This document shows, in pieces, positions 9,169 to 18,087 of a DNA stretch of 64,000 nucleotides. The notes below the pieces were generated by a model. That model was not told the origin of the DNA. It did not search any database and was given only the letters and a program-made list of their open reading frames with translations. The translations under genes were made by a program, and so were the position numbers. The stretch comes from Phycisphaerae bacterium (GTDB lineage: Bacteria > Planctomycetota > Phycisphaerae > UBA1845 > Fen-1342), in the NCBI GenBank assembly GCA_022072445.1, contig JAJVHV010000007.1, positions 118,322 through 182,321 of the forward strand. The letters are read 5' to 3'. Positions within the stretch are counted from its first letter, which is position 1. Each line of letters opens with the position of its first letter.

Positions 9169-9341
9169 TTACGGACCGGTGAGCAGCGTTACGAAAGAGT
9201 CGATGTCGAAGCCGTCGATCGCGCCGTCCTGATTGGTGTCGGCGCGGGCGCGCTCGCAGCCGGGATAGGCGCGGCGTAGGCGGCCGTGTCCTGCACGGCA
9301 AGCAGGAACGGGTCGATGTCGAGCGAGTTCACCTCCGTCGA
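9169..9341 (-). pseudogene. Dockerin-like EF-hand pair remnant, frameshifted
   Basis: Read on the minus strand, one frame gives NSLDIDPFLLAVQDTAAYAA and, after a frame change near 9262, another gives YPGCERARADTNQDG followed by AIDGFDIDSFVTLLTGP and a stop at 9169-9171. Together they match the dockerin-like module seen intact inside the Rhs proteins at 34.7, 37.4 and 40.5 kb ('SFD.D.F..A..DP..YA..YP.C....AD.N.DG..NGFD.D.F'). The two halves are out of frame and the upstream part has stops, so this is the 3' end of a decayed secreted-protein gene. Confidence 0.75.
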
Positions 9342-9800
9342 GCCCGGGCGAACTCATCAACAGCGGGGCGCTCCCGGTGTTGACCGCGCCGCCGAGCGCC
9401 CCGGTCCAGCCATCGACGCAGCTTGCTCACGAACGCGCCGACGGTCGTCGTCGCGATCGGGGCGGATTCGGTCACGCCGCCGCGAGTTCACTATAGCCCG
9501 GCACGCTTGCGCCCGTCAACGGCAAACTTCCGATATTATGCCGTCGCCGACCGCAGCATGCCCAGCTTCACTGAGCGGCAAGCGACTCCGCGGCGGATTG
9601 CGCATACAACACCCTGCCAATTCTCGACTTACACTCCAGACAGCGCCCGCGACGCAAACCCAGCGCACGGCCAGCGGTTCGGCAGGCCCGTGGCGATGAG
9701 AGCAGGACCGAGCCGAGCCGCCACCCGCCGGGAGAATGACAGGAATCCGCGGCTGGCGTATGCTGGGAGCAGCGATTCGGAGGCCCTGGACGGGTACGAT
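9342..9800. other. Non-coding stretch before nuoC
   Basis: I see no gene here. The plus-strand frame of nuoC extends upstream into this stretch but encodes low-complexity sequence with no family features. It probably contains the decayed upstream part of the dockerin pseudogene and the nuoC promoter, neither of which I can place precisely. Confidence 0.45.
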
Positions 9801-10334
9801 ATGGCGACGAGTGAGGCAATCGCGGCGTTGCAGGCGGCTTTTCCGGAGATCGGCGTTGAGGGCCGCCCGCTTTGTCATCACATCGACGGCCGGGCGAGCG
9901 ACCAGACCTGGGTGCGCGTGCCGCCGGAACGTCTGATCGAGGTCATGACGTTCCTGCGCGACGATCCACGGACGCGCTTTGAGCAGTTGATCGACCTGGC
10001 GGGCGTCGATTATCTCGAGTACCCGGGCGCGACCGACCGCTTCGCCGTCGTCTACTCGCTGCTCAGCCACGCGCACAACCACCGACTGTGGGTCAAGGTG
10101 TTCGTCAACGACCCCGAGCCGACGATTCCATCGGTGACCGGATTGTGGGCCGGCGCCAACTGGCCCGAGCGCGAGGTCTTCGACCTGCTCGGCATCACGT
10201 TCCCCGGCCACCCCGATCTGCGGCGCATCTTCACGCCCGAAGGCTTCCGCGATCACCCGTTGCGCAAGGACTACCCGCTCCGCGGCAAAGGCGAGCGCGA
10301 GGCATTTAGCGTCGTCACGCGCGAGACGGCATAG
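9801..10334 (+). CDS. nuoC: NADH-quinone oxidoreductase subunit C
   Basis: A 177-residue protein, the usual size of stand-alone NuoC (30-kDa subunit), part of the peripheral arm of complex I on the cytoplasmic side. Visible signatures: [17 protein letters not shown] near 70-90, the segment [19 protein letters not shown], and the hallmark [12 protein letters not shown] near the C-terminus. The frame is open upstream to 9423, but the ATG at 9801 matches the family N-terminus. No other nuo gene is visible in the window: it is flanked by a dockerin remnant and repeats, so it is either an isolated gene or the tail of a dispersed operon. Confidence 0.93.
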   Translation: MATSEAIAALQAAFPEIGVEGRPLCHHIDGRASDQTWVRVPPERLIEVMTFLRDDPRTRFEQLIDLAGVDYLEYPGATDRFAVVYSLLSHAHNHRLWVKVFVNDPEPTIPSVTGLWAGANWPEREVFDLLGITFPGHPDLRRIFTPEGFRDHPLRKDYPLRGKGEREAFSVVTRETA

Positions 10335-10678
10335 CCGGGGGAATGCAGAATGAAGAAGGCAGAATGCAGAACGACAACGTGAGGCACCGGGCGGCGCCGA
10401 GCAAGCGGCGGCATTCAGCTTTCGGAACGACGACTTCTGCGTGCTTCGTCCTGCGTCCCGCATTCCTGGTCGTGCGTCCTGCGTTCGTGGCCCCGCGTCC
10501 TGCGTTCTATGGCCCTGCGTCCTGCGTTCGTGGCCCCGCGTCCTGCGTTCTATGGCCCTGCGTCCTGCGTTCGTGGCCCCGCGTCCTGCGTTCTATGGCC
10601 CTGCGTCCTGCGTTCGTGGCGCCGCGTCCTGCGTCCTTCGTTCTGCGTTCTGCATTCTTCATTCTGCATTGCCGTTGA
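10335..10678. repeat. CAGAATG spacer and 43-bp tandem repeat
   Basis: After the nuoC stop comes GCAGAATGAAGAAGGCAGAAT-type sequence (10342-10372). From about 10440 to 10655 there is an array with a 43-base period: TATGGCCCTG recurs at 10508, 10551 and 10594. Each unit consists of two diverged halves of GCGTCCTGCGTTC plus GTGGCCC or TATGGCCC. The array ends with CATTCTTCATTCTGCATT, the inverted form of the CAGAATG word at the left, so the whole spacer is a large imperfect inverted arrangement. No coding signal. Confidence 0.85.
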
Positions 10679-11242
10679 ATGATGTTGATCACTGACGGCC
10701 ACACGCCCGATCGAATTGCCGTCGCCGCCGAGCTCTTCCGCGAATACGCCGCCACGCTCGGCCACGATCTCTGCTTCCAGGGTTTCGAGCGCGAGCTGGC
10801 CGAGTTGCCGGGCGCGTACGCTCCGCCGCGCGGCCGCCTGCTGCTGGCCCGCGACGCCGACGTCTGGATCGGCTGCGTCGCGCTGCGGCCGCTTGCCGCG
10901 CCGGATGGCGGTGGCGGGTGTCAATCCGCGCCTCCGCCCAACGCGAACGGCGACTTCTGCGAGATGAAGCGCATGTTCGTGCGCCCGGGTGTCCGGCGGA
11001 GCGGGGTCGGAAGGGCGCTGGCCCTGGCGATCATCGAGCAGGCCCGCACCATCGGCTACACCGCCATGCGGCTCGACACGCTGCACACCATGACCGCCGC
11101 GCTATCGCTCTATGAGTCGCTCGGTTTTCGCCGCATCGCCCCCTATTACCACAACCCGATCCCCGGCGCCGTTTACCTCGAGCTGAACCTCGCGGCTCGA
11201 GCTTCGGCGGCCGGCGCCACGCCTCCCGCCCCGGCGGGGTGA
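10679..11242 (+). CDS. GNAT-family N-acetyltransferase
   Basis: A 187-residue protein with the GNAT fold order: an N-terminal strand-helix region, the central EMKRMFVRPGVRRSGVGRAL block (about 98-117) containing the acetyl-CoA pyrophosphate loop R-R-S-G-V-G, then MRLDTLHTM and AALSLYESLGFRRI near the C-terminus. It would transfer an acetyl group from acetyl-CoA to a small-molecule or protein amine; the substrate cannot be inferred. Two in-frame ATGs lie at 10679 and 10682. A glycine/proline-rich insertion (GGGGCQSAPPP) near residue 77 and the alanine-rich tail are probably surface features. It is monocistronic by context, between two repeat-bearing spacers. Confidence 0.85.
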   Translation: MMLITDGHTPDRIAVAAELFREYAATLGHDLCFQGFERELAELPGAYAPPRGRLLLARDADVWIGCVALRPLAAPDGGGGCQSAPPPNANGDFCEMKRMFVRPGVRRSGVGRALALAIIEQARTIGYTAMRLDTLHTMTAALSLYESLGFRRIAPYYHNPIPGAVYLELNLAARASAAGATPPAPAG

Positions 11243-11354
11243 ATGCCGTCGACCGGGGCCAGGTCAAAAGCCGGGCCGGCCCGGCCCTTCGCGCTGATGC
11301 CGCCCCCGGATTGATTCGATACTTACCTGGGTGCAACACGCATGGAGTGCGCGC

Positions 11355-13448
11355 ATGGATCCGCTCAAGATCGGGCATGTTATCGCTGTTCGCGGCGACA
11401 CGGTCGAGGTTCAGATAACCACGCACAATCTGAAGCTCGAATACCACGGGTCCGAGTACCGCGTCGGCAAGCTCGGCTCCTATGTGACCATCCCGGTCGG
11501 AAAATCGACCTTGGTGGGCTACATCGTCGAGGTGGGCGCCGCCGGCGACCTGGAGCCGCTGCCCGACCCCGGGGCGCCGCGGCGTGTGACGATGAAGGTC
11601 CAGTTGCTGGGGACGGTGCGCAACGACAAGTTCCAGCGCGGCGTATCGGATTATCCGACGCTGAGCGACGACGTGCGGCTGGGCGTCGACGAGGACTTCG
11701 AGCTGATCTTCGGCAGCTTCGAGGCGCTGACCGGCGGAGACAAGCGGCGCGCGTTTTCGATGGGCAAGTTCGCGATCGACCCGGATTTCGAGGTCAAGGT
11801 TTTGGGCAAGGAGTTCTTCGCCAAGCACGTGGCCGTCATGGGCAACAGCGGCTCGGGAAAATCGGTCACCACGGCGAAGATCGTGCACGAGGCGCTGCGT
11901 TTGCCGCACGCGCACGTGGTGATGTTCGACATGCACGGCGAGTATCTATCGGCGTTTTCGGACGAGCAGGGCCGGCCGGACGCGAACGTGACGTACCTGT
12001 CGGACAAGAACCTGGTGCTGCCCTACTGGATGCTGCGCTTCGAGGAGTTCGAGCAGCTCTTCGTCGACACCAACAACCCCGGCAACGTCAACGCGCAGCT
12101 CATCTTCCTGCGAAGCGCCTTTGAGCGCCTGAAGCGGTTTGCGGCGGACGAGCTGGCCATCGGCCACGAGATGACGATCGACACGCCGGTGTACTACTCG
12201 CTCGACCAGCTCAAGACGTTCGCGCAGAACATGAACGACGCGCGTTACGTGCTGGGCAGCGACAGCTACGCCTTCTCGCGGCTGCCCTTCCGCAGCCTGC
12301 CGCACGACGAGCAGGAAAAGCTGATGATCACGCAGCGCATGCAGTTCAACGCCGGCAACGCCGAGGGCGAAGTGCCGCACTCGACGTTTTATGGCCGGCT
12401 GCTGGGGCTGATCAACATGCTCGAGACGCGGATGGACGATCGGCGGTACGACTTTCTGCTGCACCCGTTCGACCAGGCCGCCAAGAACCCGGAGCTGCGG
12501 AGCAAGATTCAGGCCGAAATGGGCCCCGGACAGCTCAGCCAGTCGGTCTCGGCCGTCATCCGCCAGTTGCTCGGTTACCTCGACCAGCGCCGCAACCTGA
12601 CGATCGTCGATCTTTCGGGCCTGCCGTTCGAGATGGTCGACATCACGGTCGCCGTCCTGACGCGCACGCTGTTCGACTTCAATTTCTGGTCGCCGGTCGA
12701 GAAACGCCAGCCCATCCTGCTGGTGTACGAGGAGGCCCACAACTACCTGTTCCGCGGCGACCGCCCCGGCAAGCGGACGTTCGCCCGCGACGCCGTCGAG
12801 AAGGTCGCCAAGGAGGGCCGCAAGTATGGCGTCTCGGCCATGATCGTCAGCCAGCGGCCGAGCGAAATCAGCGAGACCGTGCTGAGCCAGTGCAACAGCA
12901 TGGTGCTGATGCGCATGAACAACCCCGACGACCAGGAATACGCCGCACGCGTCGTCAGCGACCAGTTCCGCGACCTGATCGACCTGCTGCCCGCCATGCG
13001 GCCCGGCGAAGGGTTCATCATCGGCGACTCGGTCATGATGCCGATGCGCACGCTGATCGACATGCCGCCGCGCTTGCCACGCAGCGGCGACGTGGACTTC
13101 TTCCAGCTCTGGGGGCAGGGCGTCGGCGAACCGAACACCGAGCAGATCATCGATCGCTGGTGGCGGCAGGATCGCACGGCGGTCAACCGGCAGGCGTGCG
13201 ACGTGCGGCCGGGCGCCACGGGCGCCGAAGCGGGCAACCGGGCCGGCCGTGCGATCGCGCCCGGCACGGCCGCGGGCGGCGGCCATGGAGCATCGGCCGG
13301 GGCCGGCAGCGCGGCTGGGACGGGCAGCGGCTCGACGTCGGGCACGGCTCCGAATGCAGCTCGCCCCGCCGCCGGCTCACCGCTGCTGACACCGGCGCAG
13401 CAGAAGCTGGCGGAGCTGGCGGCGCTGGTGAACGGCAAGACGCTGTGA
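11355..13448 (+). CDS. HerA-like ATPase (DUF87/VirB4-FtsK superfamily)
   Basis: A 697-residue protein. Residues 1-115 form a HAS-barrel-like beta domain (IGHVIAVRGDTVEVQI). The Walker A motif GNSGSGKS is at about 163-170 and the Walker B region LLVYEEAHNYLF at about 455-466, with the two adjacent glutamates typical of HerA. A sensor region VSQRPSEISETVLSQC follows. Hexameric HerA ATPases move DNA, usually with the nuclease NurA in end resection or within defence systems. No NurA, Sir2 or other effector is adjacent here, so the role is open. About 75 C-terminal residues are glycine/alanine-rich and probably disordered. The ATG at 11355 has GGAG seven bases upstream and is preferred to the GTG at 11331. 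Confidence 0.85.
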   Translation: MDPLKIGHVIAVRGDTVEVQITTHNLKLEYHGSEYRVGKLGSYVTIPVGKSTLVGYIVEVGAAGDLEPLPDPGAPRRVTMKVQLLGTVRNDKFQRGVSDYPTLSDDVRLGVDEDFELIFGSFEALTGGDKRRAFSMGKFAIDPDFEVKVLGKEFFAKHVAVMGNSGSGKSVTTAKIVHEALRLPHAHVVMFDMHGEYLSAFSDEQGRPDANVTYLSDKNLVLPYWMLRFEEFEQLFVDTNNPGNVNAQLIFLRSAFERLKRFAADELAIGHEMTIDTPVYYSLDQLKTFAQNMNDARYVLGSDSYAFSRLPFRSLPHDEQEKLMITQRMQFNAGNAEGEVPHSTFYGRLLGLINMLETRMDDRRYDFLLHPFDQAAKNPELRSKIQAEMGPGQLSQSVSAVIRQLLGYLDQRRNLTIVDLSGLPFEMVDITVAVLTRTLFDFNFWSPVEKRQPILLVYEEAHNYLFRGDRPGKRTFARDAVEKVAKEGRKYGVSAMIVSQRPSEISETVLSQCNSMVLMRMNNPDDQEYAARVVSDQFRDLIDLLPAMRPGEGFIIGDSVMMPMRTLIDMPPRLPRSGDVDFFQLWGQGVGEPNTEQIIDRWWRQDRTAVNRQACDVRPGATGAEAGNRAGRAIAPGTAAGGGHGASAGAGSAAGTGSGSTSGTAPNAARPAAGSPLLTPAQQKLAELAALVNGKTL

Positions 13449-13720
13449 AGAGACAATGCAGAATGAAGAATGCAGAATGCAGAATGAAAGCTGCAGAGTG
13501 CAGAATGACGAATGAGTCGAGTTTCGCCCGCAGCTCCCGAGTCGAGTTGCGCCCGCAGCTCTTGAGTCGAGTTTCGACCCCAGCCGAGCCCCGACCGTGA
13601 GGGAGGGGTTCGACCTGAGCGTGTCACCGTCGAGCGCGGAACTGCGTCGCTCCGCGTAGCCTACCGTCGGCCCACGCGCCGGACTTCGCCGAGTCCGTTG
13701 GCGACCCGCGTTCGAACCCC
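13449..13720. repeat. CAGAATG short repeats and 34-bp inverted repeat
   Basis: 13455-13510 is a run of GCAGAATGAAGAATGCAGAAT-type words, the same family as in the spacer at 10.34 kb. From 13515 come GAGTCGAGTT-CGCCCGCAGCTC words in tandem. A 34-base sequence at 13580-13613 (CCAGCCGAGCCCCGACCGTG and onward) is perfectly inverted at 13712-13745, with about 98 bases between. No coding evidence; the convergent genes on either side end outside it. Confidence 0.85.
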
Positions 13721-13930
13721 TCCCTCACGGTCGGGGCTCGGCTGGAAACGTCCCTCACGGTCGGGGCTCGGCTGGAAACGTCCCTCACGGTCGGGGCTCG
13801 GCTGGAAACGTCCCTCACGGTCGGGGCGCGGCTGGAAACGTCCCTCACGGTCGGGGCTCGGCTGGAAACGTCCCTCACGGTCGGGGCTCGGCTGGAAACG
13901 TCCCTCACGGTCGGGGCTCGGCTGGGCTTA
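13721..13930. repeat. 30-bp tandem repeat, seven units
   Basis: TCCCTCACGGTCGGGGCTCG followed by GCTGGAAACG repeats exactly every 30 bases from 13721 to 13930. The only changes are a T-to-C in the fourth unit and a diverged last tail. There are no spacers, so it is not a CRISPR array. The unit is the inverted form of core B of the array at 1-2000. It lies between the convergent ends of the HerA gene and the giant pilin-cluster gene. Confidence 0.93.
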
Positions 13931-13948
13931 CGATTCGCAACTCGCTGC

Positions 13949-16900
13949 TCAGTCGTCGTACGCGGCGTTGAAGTAGCCGATCTGCCGCTGGCCGACGATC
14001 TCGGGCTGCGCGCTGCTCTCAGCGACGATCGCCTGCCCATCGACGCCGAACTTCGGCTTGCCGAAACTCGGGTGGGTCTTGGGCACGTTCTCGTCGAGCA
14101 CGAGCTTGGGCAGCGTGTTACCGCGGTCGAACGTGACCTGGGCACGGATGCTGCTCTGCGGATTCTCGCGGTCGGTCACCGTGATGTAGGCGGTGAACGT
14201 GTTGCTGCGCGTCGTCAGGAAGTGCGTGTCGAGCAGCGTCATCAGGCTGACGGCCTTCATGAAGTCGGGGTAGATCGTCGCGCCCGTCGTCGTCTCGACG
14301 TAGGCATGCAGCGTGCGCGACAGGCCCGATGAGCCCTGAGCGCCCTGGTAGATAAACTGACCAGATGCGTCGAAGCCCTTCACTAACAGCAACTCGCCGA
14401 GCGATACGAACCCGACTTTGGCCGGGTCGGCCGGATTCTTCAGCAAGTTCTCAACGCGCGCCGGACCGTACGTCGGCATACTCCGGTAGGCGTCCTGCAC
14501 CTTCCCGCCCAAGGCATTTCGATCGTAGCTGCCGGGATACGGATCGTTCTGCGGAACAACCAATTGCGCGCGGTCACGGTACGCCACCGCCGAAAGCGCC
14601 AGCGACCCGCCCAGCCGATACCAGCGGTCTTTCGGGTTGTAGTGCAGCAGCGCGAGATTCAGCCGATTCGGGTCTGTCGGCGGAAGCGCCGGCCCATTCT
14701 TGCCGACCAGCACGCCGGCGTCGTAGTCCCAGAACGCGGGCGAAACTCGAAGCCCGCTCGGCCCGAATTCGTTTGGCAGCAGATCGCCGTTGCTCGACGG
14801 ACCAATCACCGGGAGACCGGCGACGACAGGCCAGGGAGCAACGTTGATGTTGATCCGCCCCGGGATCGCCATCGGGTCGAAATTCGTGTCGTCATACGGG
14901 TCGTACGTCGTGAAATAGTCGAACACCAGCAGGCCCCACGGCAGCGGGCCGGCGCGGTTCGGCTTGTCGGCGAAGTAGCCGGTCGTCTGCGTATCCACCG
15001 TCGCCTGCCGGTTTTCGAACAGCGGCATGTGCCCGAAATCCGCAGGATAGTGACCGGTTCCAGCCACGTAGCCGCGGCCGGCGCCGACGAAATCCCACTC
15101 GTTCTTGAGTGCCAGCGACATCGGAATCGGCGTGCCCGGCGTCGTGCCCTTGGCGCCGCCCAGCGGCACCGAGTGCGAGAAACGCGGGACGTGCAGCATG
15201 AAGCCGACCGTCGGGAAGAGCCCCGGCCGCGAAGCGCCGTGCACTTCGATCTTCTGGAACTCAGACAGGTTCGCGATGTCCGGGTTCATCGTGTAAAGGG
15301 GAACGACCGGTGCCGTATGCTCCGGTGTGCCGCTGCCGTCACCGGGACCAAACGCGGCAGGGCCAACTGCGAATCCAGCGAAGTTGCCGACCACTTCCGC
15401 CATATCGGTGACGCCAGTCGTGATACCGTGACCGTCCCGATCCGTGGGGTTGATATCCGTAACCGCCGCCCAGCGCCCCGCAAGCCTCGATCTCGACTGG
15501 TTTCCGACGCGCCCATAGAGATCGTCATCGAACAGATCCCGATACTGGTGATAGTATTCGGAATCGCCGGTGTTCGGCGCCGGCGCTAGGACTGCCATTT
15601 CGTCAACGCACTCGACGTAGGTCGTGCCCCGCCGCCACAGTCGAAATACAATTGTCGAGCCTGCCGGTGCCTTCGCTGGAACTCCCCGAAGTCTCGCACG
15701 GGGCAGAGTTGTGAGTCTCTCGATGGAGTCATTCAAGCTGGCACCACCCTTGAACGTAACCGACTGAATCGACCCGCCGTCCATCGGCACTGGCACGAGT
15801 TGGCCAAGTGCGATCCCATTCTGAGTTGTACTGTCAGGGTCGAAGTCTAGCTGCCCAGCGGCGCCTTGCACATGAACGCTTATCACAAACTGATTGAGAT
15901 TGAGCGCATGAATGTCGGTTGCGCCCTGAACCAGCGGTTCATTGGGGTTGTAGTACTCGACTGCGAAAGCGAGGTCATTCGACTGATCATCAACAAAAGC
16001 GACCGCTTCGGTGATGAACGGCTGCGGGGCGTAGCCATAGTAGATGCGGTTCGACTTGCCGCCGCCGCCCTGCACCACGCCCGTGTCGACGTAACGCACC
16101 AGGTCGACCGACTGCGCGCCCGGAATGCCCGGCAGCGTGGTGCGCGGAGCACAGAACGCCACCGTGTTCACCGCCAGCATCATGGCCTGCTCGCGCCGCG
16201 TGATCGATGAATCCGGCTCACCCGATCCGATCGCCGGTGCCGCGGGGAACTCGTGCCCCGAGAGCATGTCGTAGTAGAAGCCTGCCAGTTCCTCGACCAA
16301 CCGGATGCCTCGCAGCCCGTTCAACCCGGGATCAACGATCGCATCGCGAAACTGTCCCGTCACCGGATCAAATGCGCCACGATCTGGATCGAGAATCTTG
16401 CCCAGGTAGAACTTGAGCTGCCCTTGATACGTTCCGATGTCGCTGCCGCCGACACCGCCACCCGGCGGCGGAGCCTGCTTGCGGGCCAAGTCGTCGCTGT
16501 TATTCACCAGCGTCAGCAGGTGCCGCTTGTCGTATGCCCGGAATTTCGGGTCAGACGCATCCAGATTCTTCAACGTGTTTGGGTTGAGATAGATCGCATT
16601 CAGCCAGCCGCCGTTGCCCGTGTCGCCGCGCTCTTCAGCCAGCGAAATATTGAAGCGCTGCCAGGCGCCGGGGTCGCCGGCGTTGTTCTTGCGGCCGTGC
16701 GTCGAGACGAACGTCTTGGGCCAGGTGTCTTCCAGCACCCGCAGGGCCGTCGGAATCCGCGTCGTCTCCACGTCGTCCTTCTCGCGCGACGACGCCAGCA
16801 GCCCGCCGCGCCGACGCAGAATCGGCTCGATCGCCAGACGCTCGGCGTCGAGCTGGCGGAAGAACTTGTTGTCGGTCGCATCCATGTCCTGACCGTCTTC

Positions 16901-17860
16901 GTTGATGAAGTTGAACATCTTGGCCGTGAAGCGGCGGTTCGACGGATACGCACGCTTCCCGCCCGACCCCGAGCCCTGCAAACGCTTGCGCGGCTCGCTG
17001 GGAGAATCGAGCGTGATCATCCCGCCATGGTTCACCAGCCGCACCGCGACGTCGTAGCGCGAGAAGCGGTCGTGCCGCTTCCACTCTTCGAGTGCGGCGG
17101 TGCGCTGCGGGCCGGCGGCGTAGATGAACGGGTTGCCGCCGCCGGTGTCGATCGTGCCGTCGTTGTTCGTGTCTTCGCAGCGCGGGGCTTTCACGGCGTC
17201 GCCGGCGAACGAGTTGGCCAGTTCCTGGATGGCGGTGCTCAGCACGAAGAACGCGTCGGGCATGCCGTCGCCGTCGGCGTCCATGAACGGCTCGCGTGCC
17301 AGAATGCCGAAGTCCGCGTTGTCCTGCGTGGCACTGCTGCTGCTCGGGTCGAGCAGCCAGCGCGGCGTCGCCAGATCGCGGCCCTGCGCCGCCACCAGGT
17401 CATACATCGCCACGCCGTTGCCGGTTGGATTCCACGGCGGCGTGGTGCCGTTGTGGGCCTGATCCAGCGACGAGACGGCGGGCCAGCGGGCGTACTTGGC
17501 GGTGCGCGGCGACGTGGCCGGCAGATACGGCTCGAGGGCGGCCTGCATGCGAGCGCCGCCGAAACCGGGCAGGTCTTCCGAGGAGAAGTTGCGCCAGCCG
17601 TTTTGCGCGACGGGCTGGCCGCTGAAGACGCGGCCGGAGCTGTCGGCGAGCTGTTCGCGAAGCACGGTGCCGATCAGGTCGGTTACGCTTCCGACGATGC
17701 TTTCGACCGTGTTGGCGCGCTGCGACTGCATCAGCGTCAGCCGGTCGAACCGCGCCAACGTGATATACGCGGTCACCACGATAAACAGCATCGACAGCAG
17801 GCCGACGACCATCAGCAGGATGGTCGCACGCTTGCTTCGGCCGGTCGCGATTCTGGACAT
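13949..17860 (-). CDS. Very large N-anchored pseudopilin-like/GspK-PilX-like component
   Basis: A protein of 1303 residues, last gene of the secretion/pilus cluster. The N-terminus MSRIATGRSKRATILLMVVG leads into one membrane helix (about 12-36) followed by a helical RANTVESIVGSV region, the layout of minor pseudopilins of the GspK/PilX type. There is no FTLVEL cleavage site. The rest is predicted exported: calcium-loop-like DADGDGMPD and EDTNNDGTID near 190-245, aromatic and proline-rich segments, and a C-terminal TAYITVTDRENPQ strand region. GspK proteins are usually about 300-350 residues, so this is several times larger. It could be a tip subunit or adhesin assembled by the machine. The ATG at 17860 has AGGTG upstream at better spacing than the GTG at 17869. 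Function inferred from context. Confidence 0.7.
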   Translation of the reverse strand: MSRIATGRSKRATILLMVVGLLSMLFIVVTAYITLARFDRLTLMQSQRANTVESIVGSVTDLIGTVLREQLADSSGRVFSGQPVAQNGWRNFSSEDLPGFGGARMQAALEPYLPATSPRTAKYARWPAVSSLDQAHNGTTPPWNPTGNGVAMYDLVAAQGRDLATPRWLLDPSSSSATQDNADFGILAREPFMDADGDGMPDAFFVLSTAIQELANSFAGDAVKAPRCEDTNNDGTIDTGGGNPFIYAAGPQRTAALEEWKRHDRFSRYDVAVRLVNHGGMITLDSPSEPRKRLQGSGSGGKRAYPSNRRFTAKMFNFINEDGQDMDATDNKFFRQLDAERLAIEPILRRRGGLLASSREKDDVETTRIPTALRVLEDTWPKTFVSTHGRKNNAGDPGAWQRFNISLAEERGDTGNGGWLNAIYLNPNTLKNLDASDPKFRAYDKRHLLTLVNNSDDLARKQAPPPGGGVGGSDIGTYQGQLKFYLGKILDPDRGAFDPVTGQFRDAIVDPGLNGLRGIRLVEELAGFYYDMLSGHEFPAAPAIGSGEPDSSITRREQAMMLAVNTVAFCAPRTTLPGIPGAQSVDLVRYVDTGVVQGGGGKSNRIYYGYAPQPFITEAVAFVDDQSNDLAFAVEYYNPNEPLVQGATDIHALNLNQFVISVHVQGAAGQLDFDPDSTTQNGIALGQLVPVPMDGGSIQSVTFKGGASLNDSIERLTTLPRARLRGVPAKAPAGSTIVFRLWRRGTTYVECVDEMAVLAPAPNTGDSEYYHQYRDLFDDDLYGRVGNQSRSRLAGRWAAVTDINPTDRDGHGITTGVTDMAEVVGNFAGFAVGPAAFGPGDGSGTPEHTAPVVPLYTMNPDIANLSEFQKIEVHGASRPGLFPTVGFMLHVPRFSHSVPLGGAKGTTPGTPIPMSLALKNEWDFVGAGRGYVAGTGHYPADFGHMPLFENRQATVDTQTTGYFADKPNRAGPLPWGLLVFDYFTTYDPYDDTNFDPMAIPGRININVAPWPVVAGLPVIGPSSNGDLLPNEFGPSGLRVSPAFWDYDAGVLVGKNGPALPPTDPNRLNLALLHYNPKDRWYRLGGSLALSAVAYRDRAQLVVPQNDPYPGSYDRNALGGKVQDAYRSMPTYGPARVENLLKNPADPAKVGFVSLGELLLVKGFDASGQFIYQGAQGSSGLSRTLHAYVETTTGATIYPDFMKAVSLMTLLDTHFLTTRSNTFTAYITVTDRENPQSSIRAQVTFDRGNTLPKLVLDENVPKTHPSFGKPKFGVDGQAIVAESSAQPEIVGQRQIGYFNAAYDD

Positions 17861-18087
17861 ACCACACACCTATCGGCGGCACGGGGAATCGCCGGATTCC
17901 GTTTATCGGAACCGCACGGACGACCCTCGTCCGCATGCATTGTCAGCGGCCGGTCAAGCGCCCCAGGTTTCTCGCGAGCGGCCTGCCACAACTTCTTGTA
18001 ACAAAAAAGCTTGCGACCGAGAACGGTGCTCTCGGCGGCCGCAAGTATACAGCCATCCCACACCGGCGTGCGCCCCCGCGCCGCCGG

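Noticed and set aside
13721..13930. Possible CRISPR array
   Set aside because: Repeats are directly adjacent with a 30-base period and no spacers, and no cas genes are present.
14564..18001. Plus-strand frames antisense to the giant pilin-cluster gene
   Set aside because: Histidine/arginine-rich antisense shadows typical of high-GC coding DNA.
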